Assembly (NCBI GenBank): GCA_012523595.1 | Contig: JAAYIG010000043.1 | Location: 1-48,365 of the forward strand | Direction of reading: 5' to 3' | Origin: Fibrobacter sp. | Lineage (GTDB): Bacteria; Fibrobacterota; Chitinivibrionia; Chitinivibrionales; Chitinispirillaceae | Length of the DNA: 48,365 bases | In this document: positions 8,497-17,316 of the stretch, piece by piece | Layout of the letters: each line of letters opens with the position of its first letter | How positions within the stretch are numbered: position 1 is the first letter of the stretch | Notes under the pieces: model-generated | Seen by the model: only the letters and a program-made list of their open reading frames with translations | Database searches by the model: none | What the model was told of the DNA's origin: nothing | Translations under genes and position numbers: made by a program

Positions 8497-9483
8497 ATGA
8501 AAGTAGTGATAATCGGCGGAACAGGAAATATCTCCTCAGAAGTAGCGGCAGCCCTCTACCAGAAAGGTAACTCCATCACAGTTGTAACAACCGGAAAACG
8601 ACCTGTCCCTCCCCTGTACACCCATATCAGAGCAGACAGGAACAATACTGAAGAATTCAAAAAAGCCCTTGCCGGTATTGAGTCTGATTGTGTCATCGAC
8701 TTCTTCGCATTTGTCCCGGATCATTTAAAAGTGGACTATGAGATATTCAAAGGCAGAACAGGTCAATTCATCTTTATCAGCAGCGCGACAGTCTATGAAA
8801 AACCCCATAAAAAAATACCCATTACAGAACAGACACCTCTTGGTAATCCATTCTGGCACTACGCCCAGGATAAGATCAGATGCGAAGAGTATCTCTGGAG
8901 TGTAAACAGCCCACTCTTCCCGGTCACCATTGTCAGACCATCTCACACATTCGGTAATCAATGGATCCCCTCCCCTCTGTGCGGAAATGATTTCACTGTG
9001 GCTCAACGTATCCTCGATGGAAGGCCCATTATAATCCATGACAGAGGCGAATCACTCTGGACTCTTACAGCAGCTTCTGATTTTGCAGCAGGTCTGGGAG
9101 GACTTGCAGGTAATCTCAATGCCATAGGTGAAGCTTTTCATATAACCAGCGATGAAGCCCTTTCCTGGAATAAGATATACCAAATCCTTGGCGCCACACT
9201 TGGAAGAGAACCGGTTGTGGAATATATTCCTTCTAAAGCCCTGTCACAGGTTTATCCGGAAGCTCGCGGAGCTCTCTTTGGTGACAAAAAAGAGAATGGG
9301 GTATTTGACAATTCTAAAATCAAAAAGTTTGTCCCGGGATTCTCCTGCAAAAAAACCTTTGTCGCAGCAATACGTGAATCAGTTGAGTGGTTCATGCAGG
9401 AGCCGGTAAGGAGAGCCGTAAATCCGGAGCAGGATAGATTTATCGATAGGTTGATCGAAATGTGCAAACCACACTCGATATGA
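8497..9483 (+). CDS. NAD(P)-dependent epimerase/dehydratase (extended SDR family)
   Basis: Extended short-chain dehydrogenase of 328 aa. The Rossmann nucleotide-binding motif is at the N-terminus (VVIIGGTGNIS, glycines near 7-10). The catalytic Ser95/96 (SSATVY) and Tyr122-xxx-Lys126 (YAQDK) are intact. It resembles the sugar-nucleotide epimerase / isoflavone-reductase-like branch, but the substrate cannot be read from sequence. The start at 8497 (MKVVIIGG) is preferred over an in-frame ATG at 8452 because AAAGG lies 9 nt upstream and the fold begins there. It stands alone and is the only + strand gene between the YbgC gene and the methyltransferase at 44364. Confidence 0.85.
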   Translation: MKVVIIGGTGNISSEVAAALYQKGNSITVVTTGKRPVPPLYTHIRADRNNTEEFKKALAGIESDCVIDFFAFVPDHLKVDYEIFKGRTGQFIFISSATVYEKPHKKIPITEQTPLGNPFWHYAQDKIRCEEYLWSVNSPLFPVTIVRPSHTFGNQWIPSPLCGNDFTVAQRILDGRPIIIHDRGESLWTLTAASDFAAGLGGLAGNLNAIGEAFHITSDEALSWNKIYQILGATLGREPVVEYIPSKALSQVYPEARGALFGDKKENGVFDNSKIKKFVPGFSCKKTFVAAIRESVEWFMQEPVRRAVNPEQDRFIDRLIEMCKPHSI

Positions 9484-9803
9484 AGTTATCAGTAGCAGGA
9501 CGATCTGCAATGCTCATAATAATCATCAAGTGATATCTGGGAATAACCATTCAGGCAAACAATGGTTAAAAATGCTGCAATCACTCGTAATTTCATCAGG
9601 AGTCTCAAGATTTCCTGTTTTCCAGAAAGGTCCTTCAATGTGATGACAGGTGTACCTTTCAGATTTCAGAGAGAAGCTTAAAGTAGTTTACGTATAGAAA
9701 CAATATAATTCACATCTGCATTGCATCAAAATATGGAAGATCTTAAAGCAAACAAATGGAAAGCATGAATAGTTTTTCAAAGGTATTTACACTGTCAAAT
9801 GCC
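9484..9803. other. Intergenic region between convergent genes
   Basis: About 320 bases between the converging epimerase and aldolase genes. It has an 8-bp inverted repeat, TAACCATT at 9544-9551 and AATGGTTA at 9561-9568, 60 nt past the epimerase stop but without a T-run. No open frame over about 25 codons has a ribosome binding site. Nothing else is supported. Confidence 0.4.
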
Positions 9804-9858
9804 TGCGCCCTGCCGGGCGCAAACAAAGAAGGGAATCCGTAAATCGGATTCCCTTCTT
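9804..9858 (-). terminator. Tandem hairpins at the end of fba
   Basis: Two strong stem-loops lie just past the aldolase stop on the minus strand. The first has a 14-bp perfect stem (arms 9826-9839 and 9845-9858) with a 5-base loop, followed by TGTTTG. The second has a 7-bp GC-rich stem (TGCGCCC with GGGCGCA, arms 9804-9810 and 9815-9821). The T-run after each is weak, so together they may act as a terminator or as a 3' stabilising structure. Confidence 0.65.
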
Positions 9859-9881
9859 CACAAAAAATTCTAATCAGAAAA

Positions 9882-10877
9882 TTACGCTTTTCCGGCACTT
9901 CCCAGAACGTTTTCGTTCTTGTCGATCATCATCTTAATAAGCTCCTCACGAGCCGGTCCAAGATACTTTCTGGGATCGAACTCCTCAGGCTTCTCGGCAA
10001 AAGTCTTCCTTATTATTGCTGTCATTACCAGCCTGCCGTCAGAATCGATATTGATCTTGCAGACAGCAGATTTTGCCGCCCTGCGAAGCTGTTCTGCGGG
10101 AATTCCTACTGCAGCCTTGAGTTTTCCGCCATTTTCATTGATTATCTTCACATATTCAGGAAGAACCGAGCTGGCCCCGTGCAGAACAATCGGAAAACCA
10201 GGAATCCTCTTCTCGATCTCTTCAAGAATATCAAAACGAAGAGGAGGAGGAACCAATACCCCGCTCTCATCCTTTGTACACTGCTCAGGCTTGAACTTGT
10301 ATGCACCATGCGATGTACCAATAGAGATAGCCAGTGAATCCACACCGGTCTTCTTGACAAAATCCTCAACCTGTTCCGGCTGAGTGTAAATAGACTTGGC
10401 CGCCTGAACATCATCCTCGATACCGGCAAGAACCCCCAGCTCACCCTCAACAGTAACATCATACTTGTGAGCATACTCAACAACTTTCTTTGTCAACTCG
10501 ACATTCTGCTCGTAAGGATGATGAGACCCGTCAATCATAACAGATGAAAAACCGCTCTCAATACAGGATACACAGAGTTCGAAAGTGTCACCATGATCAA
10601 GATGAAGAGCAACAGGAATATTGTAACCGGCATCTCTCGCCATCTGCACCGCACCCTGAGCCATGTACCTCAGAAGAGTGGAATTGGCGTACTTCCTCGC
10701 TCCGCTTGAAACCTGCATGATCACCGGTGAATTGGATTTCCCGCATGCAGTGATAATGGACTGGATCTGTTCCATGTTGTTGAAATTGTAAGCCGGAATA
10801 GCGTAACCGCCTTCCATAGCTTTTTTAAACATTTCATGGGTATTTACAAAACCAAGTTCTTTGTAACTTACTGCCAT
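9882..10877 (-). CDS. fba: Class II fructose-bisphosphate aldolase
   Basis: Zinc-dependent aldolase of 331 aa that cleaves fructose-1,6-bisphosphate to dihydroxyacetone phosphate and glyceraldehyde-3-phosphate, or condenses them in gluconeogenesis. The metal and catalytic motif LHLDHGD is at 91-97, with Asp94 and His95. The remaining zinc and phosphate ligands are in GELG, SIGTSHGAYKF and VLHGASS. The length and the long central region are class II type. AAAGGA lies 8 nt before the ATG. It follows rplQ on the same strand after 66 nt that hold a strong hairpin and no convincing promoter, so it may depend on read-through from the ribosomal cluster. Confidence 0.95.
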   Translation of the reverse strand: MAVSYKELGFVNTHEMFKKAMEGGYAIPAYNFNNMEQIQSIITACGKSNSPVIMQVSSGARKYANSTLLRYMAQGAVQMARDAGYNIPVALHLDHGDTFELCVSCIESGFSSVMIDGSHHPYEQNVELTKKVVEYAHKYDVTVEGELGVLAGIEDDVQAAKSIYTQPEQVEDFVKKTGVDSLAISIGTSHGAYKFKPEQCTKDESGVLVPPPLRFDILEEIEKRIPGFPIVLHGASSVLPEYVKIINENGGKLKAAVGIPAEQLRRAAKSAVCKINIDSDGRLVMTAIIRKTFAEKPEEFDPRKYLGPAREELIKMMIDKNENVLGSAGKA

Positions 10878-10910
10878 ATATATGTCCTTTCAGGGAAAGT
10901 ACACAAGATT

Positions 10911-10944
10911 AACTCAAAGCGGTCATTACTGACCGCTTTGAGTT
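10911..10944 (-). terminator. 15-bp hairpin at the end of the ribosomal cluster
   Basis: A perfect 15-bp stem (arms 10911-10925 and 10930-10944) with a 4-base loop begins at the last base of the rplQ stop codon. On the minus strand it is followed by AATCTTG, a poor T-run; on the + strand it is followed by TATTTTT. It may be a weak terminator or attenuator before fba, a 3' mRNA stabiliser, or a stop for antisense transcripts. The stem is certain and the role is inferred. Confidence 0.65.
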
Positions 10945-11450
10945 TATTTTTCAGTTTCCGAAGAGGATTTTTCAGAAGAAGCTTCAGAAGGAGCGGCTGT
11001 TTCAGCACTCTGTACCTGTTCAGTGGCACCCGCCGCCTGAGGAGCAGCTTTTGCCTTCGGCTTCCTTTTGCGTTTCCTGACAGCTTCTGTACCACCACGT
11101 CCAACCAGCTCAATGATAGACATCGGGGCATTGTCGCCCTTACGTTCGCCTATCTTTATAATGCGGGTGTATCCGCCCTCACGGTCCTTGAATGAAGGCC
11201 CAATATCATCGAATAGTTTCTTCAACACCGCCTTGTCGTTGATTCTGCGGGATGCCATGCGTATCGCATGAAGCCCACCCTGCTTGCCATAGGTTATAAG
11301 GCGCTCCACTACACTGCGCACCTCTTTGGCCTTGGCAAGAGTTGTTGTAACCCTCTCCTTGTCCAGAATCGATATTGCCAGATTGGAAAGCATTGCCCGA
11401 CGGTGACTAGCTGTTCTGTTTAATTTCCGTCCAGATACCAGATGACGCAT
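10944..11450 (-). CDS. rplQ: 50S ribosomal protein L17 with long C-terminal tail
   Basis: Large-subunit protein near the exit tunnel; the last gene of the alpha-operon block, after rpoA. The canonical L17 core fills about residues 1-118 (MRHLVSGRKLNRTASHRRA, then GERKGDNAPMSIIELV). It is followed by about 50 extra residues: first basic (RKRKRKPKAKA), then rich in Ala, Ser, Glu and Thr. Most bacterial L17 proteins are 115-130 aa, so at 168 aa this one is long. The tail looks disordered. Confidence 0.97.
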   Translation of the reverse strand: MRHLVSGRKLNRTASHRRAMLSNLAISILDKERVTTTLAKAKEVRSVVERLITYGKQGGLHAIRMASRRINDKAVLKKLFDDIGPSFKDREGGYTRIIKIGERKGDNAPMSIIELVGRGGTEAVRKRKRKPKAKAAPQAAGATEQVQSAETAAPSEASSEKSSSETEK

Positions 11451-11503
11451 TGTTAATACCTTCTCTGAATTTTACTCATTCCGTTTGACTAAATATAAAC
11501 AGG

Positions 11504-12487
11504 TTACTCGTGGCTGGAACCCATAATTTTGTCTACATCCATTCCGAATGTAAGCCCCAGATTCGACAGTACCTGGTTCAACTCAACAAGCGACTTTCTT
11601 CCGAAATTCTTGTACTTCAGCATATCCGACTCCTGATTACGGACCAGATCAGCAAGAGTATGGATATTGGCCGCTCTCAGGCAGTTATTCGACCTGACCG
11701 AAAGTTCGAGTTCATCAACTCTCATCTTCAGCAACTGACGAAGCTTTTCGGTCTTTTCATCATGAATTGCTTCCTGAACAGGCTCGAATTCACCCTCAAT
11801 GTTGATAAAAATTTCAAGATGATCGTAGAGCAGCTTGGCGGAATAACCCATCGCATCTTCCACCGATATGCTGCCGTCTGTCCACACCTCAAAAGTTACC
11901 TTGTCAAGATCGGTACGCTGTCCCACACGCGTATTATCGACCACATAATTGACTTTTGTAATCGGTGAGAAAAGTGCGTCTATTGGAATTGTGCCAACCG
12001 GGTCCTCTTCCCGCCTGTTCATCTCTGCCGGGGCATAACCCCTGCCGTCTGATACACGCATTTCAATCTTAAGCTTTGCATCAGAGTTGATTGTGGCGAT
12101 ATGAAGGTCCGGATTGAGAATCGTGACATCAGGGTTCTTTTCTATATCACTTGCCTTGACTTCTCCCTCACCGCTCACTTCAAGTCTCAGCGTGGTGTCA
12201 TGATCAGCATGCAGTTTAATCCTGAGCTGCTTTATGTTCAGAATAATGTCAGTAACATCCTCCACCACCCCTTCCAGAGTCGAATACTCATGCATTGCAC
12301 CATTGATTCTCACCGATGTCACAGCAGCACCCTGCAAAGAGGAAAGAAGAATTCTGCGAAGAGAATTCCCGATGGTGTGCCCCCAGCCTCGCTCAAGTGG
12401 CTCAACAATCACCCGCGCAAAATTCGGGATGTTTTCTGGATTCTCGATCTGGATGCCTTTAGGCATCATCAAGCTTTTCCATTTCAT
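11504..12487 (-). CDS. rpoA: RNA polymerase alpha subunit
   Basis: Alpha subunit, 327 aa: the N-terminal dimerisation domain (about 1-235) carries the hallmark HTIGNSLRRILLSSLQGAAV, and the C-terminal domain (about 245-320) has the helix-hairpin-helix segment NNCLRAANIHTLADLV with NFGRKSLVEL. It nucleates polymerase assembly and contacts activators and UP elements. It sits between rpsD and rplQ as in most bacteria. GGGAG lies about 12 nt before the start, a long spacing; internal Met7/Met8 codons are possible but would cut the usual WK..MPK leader. Confidence 0.97.
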   Translation of the reverse strand: MKWKSLMMPKGIQIENPENIPNFARVIVEPLERGWGHTIGNSLRRILLSSLQGAAVTSVRINGAMHEYSTLEGVVEDVTDIILNIKQLRIKLHADHDTTLRLEVSGEGEVKASDIEKNPDVTILNPDLHIATINSDAKLKIEMRVSDGRGYAPAEMNRREEDPVGTIPIDALFSPITKVNYVVDNTRVGQRTDLDKVTFEVWTDGSISVEDAMGYSAKLLYDHLEIFINIEGEFEPVQEAIHDEKTEKLRQLLKMRVDELELSVRSNNCLRAANIHTLADLVRNQESDMLKYKNFGRKSLVELNQVLSNLGLTFGMDVDKIMGSSHE

Positions 12488-12506
12488 TTCGTTTAAAATC
12501 TCCCTT

Positions 12507-13130
12507 TTATCTGGAGTACAGTTCGACTACGAGCTGTTCTTGAACGTTAACCGGTATGGCTGCCCGCTCTGGAACACGGATCACAGATCCTTCCAGTTTG
12601 ACTTTGTCAATGGTTAACCACTCCGGAATGTCCCGCAAAGCCTTTAATGAACTATGGATTATTTCAAGGTTCTTGCTTTTCTCTCTTACCTGAATCGTAT
12701 CCCCGGCCTTTACCTGGTAAGATGGGATATTTATCTTTTTACCGTTTACCCGGAAATGATTGTGCAACACAAGCAACCTGGCACTTGACCGAGATGGTGC
12801 GAGGCCCAGACGGTAGATAATGTTATCCAGGCGCATTTCGAGAATCTGGAGCAATTTCTCACCCGTCACTCCACTCGACCTGGCAGCAGTCCCAAAGTAA
12901 AGCTCAAACTGTTTTTCCAGAACGCCGTAAATGCGACGTATCTTCTGTTTCTCACGCAACTGCAGGTTGTATTCGGTCGATGTACGCCTTCTTTTTGAAA
13001 CACGCATTCCCGGTGGAAATGGTCTGCGCTCAACAGCACAGTTCTCCGATTTGCACCGCTCCCCTTTAAGCATCAGCTTCACGCCTTCCCTGCGGCACTG
13101 CCTGCATCGGGGACCATGATAAACTGCCAT
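12507..13130 (-). CDS. rpsD: 30S ribosomal protein S4, zinc-binding type
   Basis: Primary 16S rRNA binder and 30S assembly initiator, 207 aa. The N-terminus carries four cysteines (Cys9, Cys12, Cys26, Cys31) in the C+ zinc arrangement, lost in many S4 paralogues. The S4 RNA-binding domain follows (RLDNIIYRLGLAPSRSSAR). In other bacteria S4 represses translation of the alpha operon; whether it does so here cannot be read from the sequence. Confidence 0.98.
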   Translation of the reverse strand: MAVYHGPRCRQCRREGVKLMLKGERCKSENCAVERRPFPPGMRVSKRRRTSTEYNLQLREKQKIRRIYGVLEKQFELYFGTAARSSGVTGEKLLQILEMRLDNIIYRLGLAPSRSSARLLVLHNHFRVNGKKINIPSYQVKAGDTIQVREKSKNLEIIHSSLKALRDIPEWLTIDKVKLEGSVIRVPERAAIPVNVQEQLVVELYSR

Positions 13131-13167
13131 GTTCTTTTCTCCTCAGTCTATACGATAAAATTGATTA

Positions 13168-13560
13168 TTATACTCTTCTGCGTTTTGGCGGCCTGCAACC
13201 ATTATGCGGCACAGCCGTGAAATCTTTAATCGCAACAATCCTGATACCGGCTGCTGCAAGAGCCCTGATCGCACTCTCCCGACCATTACCGGCACCCCTC
13301 AGATGTACCTCCACCTTCCTCACTCCGGCATCATAAGCCATCTTTCCAACTACCTCAGCGGCAATTCCCGCTGCAAATGGAGTGCTCTTGCGCGATCCCT
13401 TGAACCCGGATTTTCCAGGTGTGTTCCACGCCACAACATTGCCATTAGCGTCTGTAACATTGATAATTGTGTTGTTGAATGTCGCTCTGATATGAGCTAC
13501 ACCCTCTGCAGAGGCCTTTTTTTTGATTTTCCTGGTACTGGCACTGCTCTCTTTATTCAT
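13168..13560 (-). CDS. rpsK: 30S ribosomal protein S11
   Basis: Platform protein of the small subunit, 130 aa. Conserved segments [34 protein letters not shown] and the C-terminal [11 protein letters not shown] are intact. The first 18 residues form a Lys/Ser-rich leader. It lies between rpsM and rpsD as in the classic alpha operon. Confidence 0.98.
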   Translation of the reverse strand: MNKESSASTRKIKKKASAEGVAHIRATFNNTIINVTDANGNVVAWNTPGKSGFKGSRKSTPFAAGIAAEVVGKMAYDAGVRKVEVHLRGAGNGRESAIRALAAAGIRIVAIKDFTAVPHNGCRPPKRRRV

Positions 13561-13591
13561 CTCGTAAAACCTCTCTCATCTGAAATGTTCA

Positions 13592-13975
13592 TCAGCCCTT
13601 AACAGATGCTTTTTTCTTATTGGCAATCGTCTTACGCGGACCCTTCCTCGTCCTTGCATTCGTACGGGTACGCTGCCCGTTGGCAGGCAAACCACGACGA
13701 TGCCTTAGACCACGATAACAACCAATGTCCATCAGACGCTTGATATTCATGCGTACTGCACTCCTGAGGTTACCCTCTGTCTGATACTCACTGTCAATAA
13801 TACGCCTGATACGATCCAGTTCTTCCTCGGAAAGATCCTTCACTTTCTTGGTAAAGTCGATTCCGGCTTTCTCCAGTATCGCCTTAGCTGTCGACCTGCC
13901 GACACCAAACACATAGGTTAAGGCTATTTCGGCACACTTATTATTTGGAATATCGACTCCTGCTACACGAGCCAC
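13592..13975 (-). CDS. rpsM: 30S ribosomal protein S13
   Basis: Head protein of the small subunit that contacts the 50S subunit and P-site tRNA; 127 aa. The helix-hairpin-helix part ([19 protein letters not shown]) and the basic tail ([20 protein letters not shown]) are typical. The start codon is GTG at 13975, preceded by GGGGG 7 nt upstream. First member of the alpha block after rpmJ. Confidence 0.98.
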   Translation of the reverse strand: MARVAGVDIPNNKCAEIALTYVFGVGRSTAKAILEKAGIDFTKKVKDLSEEELDRIRRIIDSEYQTEGNLRSAVRMNIKRLMDIGCYRGLRHRRGLPANGQRTRTNARTRKGPRKTIANKKKASVKG

Positions 13976-14039
13976 TTTAAAACCCCCTTATTCCGGATTC
14001 TGTATTCATTTTTCGATTTAATCTGACTGCAATATGCAA

Positions 14040-14156
14040 TCATCCCTGGCGCTGTTTGTGTTTCGGGTTTTTTGCGCAGATTACCCGTACAGTACCTTTC
14101 CTCTTGATGACTTTGCATCCGTTGCATATTCTCTTTACCGATGCACGCACTTTCAA
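14040..14156 (-). CDS. rpmJ: 50S ribosomal protein L36, zinc-ribbon type
   Basis: Protein of only 38 aa, beginning [14 protein letters not shown] and ending HKQRQG. Zinc ligands Cys11, Cys14, Cys27 and His33 are all present, so this is the zinc-containing (C+) form. The start is a TTG at 14156 with AAAGGGG about 8 nt upstream; no ATG is available at this place. It lies between infA and rpsM, its standard position, with the infA stop 12 nt upstream. Confidence 0.95.
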   Translation of the reverse strand: MKVRASVKRICNGCKVIKRKGTVRVICAKNPKHKQRQG

Positions 14157-14168
14157 AATAGCACCCCT

Positions 14169-14387
14169 TTACTTGTATCTGTAAACAATTCTTCCACGAG
14201 TCAAGTCGTAGGGTGAAAGTTCAACCAGGACTTTGTCCCCGGGAAGGATTCGAATATAATTCATTCGCATCTTTCCCGAAATATGTGCCAGTATTTCATG
14301 CTTGTTTTCAAGCATCACCTTGAACGAAGCATTTGGCAAAGTCTCAGTTACCGTACCCTCCACCTGTATCGAATCATTCTTCGCCAT
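14169..14387 (-). CDS. infA: Translation initiation factor IF-1
   Basis: A 72-aa OB-fold protein that occupies the ribosomal A site during initiation. The conserved [20 protein letters not shown] and the C-terminal [15 protein letters not shown] are intact. It directly follows secY; the adk and map genes that separate secY from infA in many bacteria are absent. No obvious Shine-Dalgarno precedes it. This fits low or unusual initiation but proves nothing. Confidence 0.97.
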   Translation of the reverse strand: MAKNDSIQVEGTVTETLPNASFKVMLENKHEILAHISGKMRMNYIRILPGDKVLVELSPYDLTRGRIVYRYK

Positions 14388-14412
14388 AATTTATATACCA
14401 CAATCGGCAGAA

Positions 14413-15735
14413 CTAAAACCGTCTGCCGCGTAACTTTCCTTTCTTCATAAAACCCTCATAATTACGCATCTGCAAATGAGATTCAAGCTGCTGAAGAGTA
14501 TCCAGAGCGACTCCCACAACAATCAGAACACTCGTCCCGCCAAAGTAAAAATTGATCTTCATAGCACCCATCATCAAAAATGGTACTATCGCAATAAACG
14601 CCAGAAAAACCGATCCAGGCAGAGTTATTCGTGTCAGAACATTGTCCAGAAACTCCGCAGTCTTCTTTCCAGGCCTGATACCCGGGATAAACCCTCCGGA
14701 CCGCTTCAAATTGTCCGCGATATCAAGAGGATTAAAAATGATCGCAGTGTAAAAATAGGTAAAGAAAATAATTAACACCGCGAAGCTCAATGAATAAAGA
14801 ACCCCTCCCGGAGCAAACCACCTGAAAAGATCCTCCATCAGTGCAGATTCAGGAAAAAAGCTGCGAATCATACCGGGAAAAGTCATTATCGATGATGCGA
14901 AAATAATCGGAATCACTCCAGCCATATTCAGTCTGAGCGGCAGAACTGTATTCTGCCCAGCATACATCTTATTACCTACAACCTTCTTTGGAGTCTGTAT
15001 CGGAATACGTCTTGTCGCCTGAGTCATCATCACGATAAATGCTGTCATACTGAGAATCACTGCCAGAATCACCAGTTCCATAAATGGATGACGAGTCCCG
15101 GCTACAACCTGTTGAATCTCCGCCAGAACCGCATCAGGCAATTGCGCAATAATACCGATAAAAATTATCAGAGATATTCCATTACCAAGTCCACGGTTGG
15201 TGATCTGCTCTCCCAGCCACATGATCAACATGGTACCGGTCGTTAAACTCAGCGTGGTAAGCAATGTAAATCTTATTCCTTCAAGATCAGGATTGACAGC
15301 CTTCAGTCCGGTTACCGGAGAAGTAATGCTCTGAAGGAAAATGCTGATACCTACTGCCTGTATTATTGAAAGAAGAACTGTTCCATAACGGGTATACTGC
15401 GTAAGCTTCTTACGGCCCTCCCCGCCTTCCTTTTGAAGCTTGTGGAAATAGGGAAATACAGTTCCCAGCAACTGAATGATAATCGATGCACTGATGTAGG
15501 GCATTATACCAAGAGCAAAAACCGTCACCCTTTTAAACGCGCCACCAACGAACATGTCATAAAGTCCGAAAAGTGAATTCTGCGATTGCGCAAGAAAATC
15601 GGACAATACTCTTGGATCAATTCCAGGAGTAGGAACATGCCCTCCGACCCGGTAAATAAAGATGATAAAGAGCGTAAAGAGTATACGCTTCTTTAACTCC
15701 GGAATCCTGAATATGTTCTTGAAAGTCTCAAGCAC
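14413..15735 (-). CDS. secY: Preprotein translocase channel subunit SecY
   Basis: Ten-helix inner-membrane channel of the Sec translocon, 440 aa, working with the SecE encoded at 38807. The first helix (RILFTLFIIFIYRVGGHVPTPG) with the GIDP plug region and the cytosolic loop QATRRIPIQ are typical. The start is GTG at 15735 and overlaps the rplO stop by 8 nt (GTGCTTGA), a sign of coupling. GAGG lies 9 nt upstream inside rplO. Confidence 0.98.
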   Translation of the reverse strand: MLETFKNIFRIPELKKRILFTLFIIFIYRVGGHVPTPGIDPRVLSDFLAQSQNSLFGLYDMFVGGAFKRVTVFALGIMPYISASIIIQLLGTVFPYFHKLQKEGGEGRKKLTQYTRYGTVLLSIIQAVGISIFLQSITSPVTGLKAVNPDLEGIRFTLLTTLSLTTGTMLIMWLGEQITNRGLGNGISLIIFIGIIAQLPDAVLAEIQQVVAGTRHPFMELVILAVILSMTAFIVMMTQATRRIPIQTPKKVVGNKMYAGQNTVLPLRLNMAGVIPIIFASSIMTFPGMIRSFFPESALMEDLFRWFAPGGVLYSLSFAVLIIFFTYFYTAIIFNPLDIADNLKRSGGFIPGIRPGKKTAEFLDNVLTRITLPGSVFLAFIAIVPFLMMGAMKINFYFGGTSVLIVVGVALDTLQQLESHLQMRNYEGFMKKGKLRGRRF

Positions 15736-16183
15736 GACTTACGACCTCTGCTTTCCCTTTGGCTTTTTCTATTTTTTCTCTGGCAGTTTTGGAAAAAGAG
15801 TGTGCCTTTACCGAAACCGCTTTCGTCAATTCTCCATCACCGAGGATCTTTACCGGCTTGTCAATCTCATAAATCAGTCCCAGTTCATAGAGTTGCTCCA
15901 CTGTTATCTCTTTACCGGTATTCTCTATTTTTTCCAGACTGCCGACATTTACAATCTGGTACTCGACTTTGAAAGGACTGAAAAAGCCTCTTTTGGGGAT
16001 TCTCCTGGTAAGGGGAGTCTGTCCACCTTCAAAATAGAGCTTGTCCCTAGAGCCACTGCGGGCCCTGTGTCCATTGTTTCCTTTTCCGGCAGTTGATCCA
16101 GACCCGCTGCCTGTCCCACGACCAATTCTCTTGGCATCTTTCTTAGCACCCTTTGCAGGCTTAAGCTCGTTTAATCTCAGCAT
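15728..16183 (-). CDS. rplO: 50S ribosomal protein L15
   Basis: Large-subunit core protein, 151 aa. The glycine/arginine-rich N-terminus (RIGRGTGSGSGSTAGKGNNG) and FEGGQTPLTRRIPKRGF are diagnostic. I place the start at ATG 16183, one base after the rpmD stop, with GGAG 7 nt upstream. A longer in-frame reading to 16225 would run into rpmD and adds residues not typical of L15. Confidence 0.96.
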   Translation of the reverse strand: MLRLNELKPAKGAKKDAKRIGRGTGSGSGSTAGKGNNGHRARSGSRDKLYFEGGQTPLTRRIPKRGFFSPFKVEYQIVNVGSLEKIENTGKEITVEQLYELGLIYEIDKPVKILGDGELTKAVSVKAHSFSKTAREKIEKAKGKAEVVSRA

Positions 16184-16184
16184 T

Positions 16185-16376
16185 TCATTCTCCATCCACT
16201 TCTTCAACTTGCACCAGGTGAACAACTTTATTGATCATCCCGCGAATGCTGGGTGTATCATTATGAATAATACTCTTGCGGATTTTCCCCAGCCCCAATG
16301 CACGAACCGTGCGCTTTTGATCTTCCAGCTTTCCGATCGTGCTTCGAATCTGTGTAACCTTCAACTTCTTGGCCAT
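16185..16376 (-). CDS. rpmD: 50S ribosomal protein L30
   Basis: Protein of 63 aa that starts [15 protein letters not shown], with the typical [10 protein letters not shown] centre and VVHLVQVEE end. ATG 16376 is favoured over an ATG three codons upstream because AAAGG is 8 nt from the former and only 3 nt from the latter. It sits between rpsE and rplO, the standard spc order. Confidence 0.95.
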   Translation of the reverse strand: MAKKLKVTQIRSTIGKLEDQKRTVRALGLGKIRKSIIHNDTPSIRGMINKVVHLVQVEEVDGE

Positions 16377-16392
16377 TACATTCACCTTTCAA

Positions 16393-16902
16393 TCATGCAC
16401 CTGTGGATACTGGGACCTGACGAAGATCACGGATCTGATCGCGTGTCTTCAACATGAGTAACCCCTGAAGAGTTGCTTTTACGACGTTATGAGCATTGGT
16501 TGTGCCCAGACACTTCGTGAGAATATTCCGCACTCCAGCCAGTTCAAGAACAGCACGGGCTGGTCCGCCTGCAATCACGCCTGTTCCCGGCGCCGCCGGC
16601 TTGAGAATAATCTTTCCAGCACCAAAATGACCTATTACCTCATGAGGTATAGTTCCGTCAACGAGACTGACCTGTACCACGTTTTTCTTGGCATTCTCGA
16701 CCGCCTTGCGGATTGCCTCGGTAACATCATTCGCTTTTCCCATTCCAATACCAACAGTGCCGTTTCCATCCCCGACAGCCACTAAAGCATTGAAACCAAA
16801 TCGCCGTCCCCCTTTGACCACCTTGGCACATCTGCTGACTGCCACTAAACGGTCTGTCAACTGGGATTCACCGCCGCTTGCTAAAATCTCTTCGTTATTC
16901 AA
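16393..16902 (-). CDS. rpsE: 30S ribosomal protein S5
   Basis: Accuracy-related small-subunit protein, 169 aa. The dsRNA-binding-like N-terminal domain has [20 protein letters not shown], and the C-terminal domain has [19 protein letters not shown]. The start is TTG at 16902 with AGGGG 8 nt upstream, since no ATG exists in a suitable position. Neighbours rplR and rpmD follow the spc order. Confidence 0.97.
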   Translation of the reverse strand: MNNEEILASGGESQLTDRLVAVSRCAKVVKGGRRFGFNALVAVGDGNGTVGIGMGKANDVTEAIRKAVENAKKNVVQVSLVDGTIPHEVIGHFGAGKIILKPAAPGTGVIAGGPARAVLELAGVRNILTKCLGTTNAHNVVKATLQGLLMLKTRDQIRDLRQVPVSTGA

Positions 16903-16923
16903 CCCAAAGTCCCCTTTCGCTAC

Positions 16924-17298
16924 TCAGAAAGCCAACCCTTTACTGCGGGCTGCCTCAGCCAGAGCTTTCACCCGGCCATGAAAAAGATATCCCTTCCTGT
17001 CAAAAACCACCGTAGTAACACCTTTTTCCTTTGCCTGCTCGGCCAGCATCTCACCAATCATTTTGGAAATTTCCGTTTTGGTCACTTTTTTACCGGCTAT
17101 TTTCTGTGCAAAATCTCTACCCCTGCTGCCGACCTCAATCAGAGTCCTGCGATTCACATCATCAATAATCTGCGCATAGATATGATTCAAGCTGCGGCGC
17201 ACACACAAACGAGGCCTTTCAGGAGTTCCAGCAATAGATTTACGCACACGCTCAGCCCTGCGTTTACGTTCAATAAGTCTTCTTTCAGAATTATTCAT
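16924..17298 (-). CDS. rplR: 50S ribosomal protein L18
   Basis: 5S rRNA-binding protein, 124 aa, with the basic N-terminus [20 protein letters not shown], the [13 protein letters not shown] strand and the C-terminal [20 protein letters not shown]. Normal length. With L5, encoded in the same cluster, it anchors 5S rRNA on the large subunit. Confidence 0.98.
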   Translation of the reverse strand: MNNSERRLIERKRRAERVRKSIAGTPERPRLCVRRSLNHIYAQIIDDVNRRTLIEVGSRGRDFAQKIAGKKVTKTEISKMIGEMLAEQAKEKGVTTVVFDRKGYLFHGRVKALAEAARSKGLAF

Positions 17299-17316
17299 CT
17301 CTTCAGCTCCAGTGTA

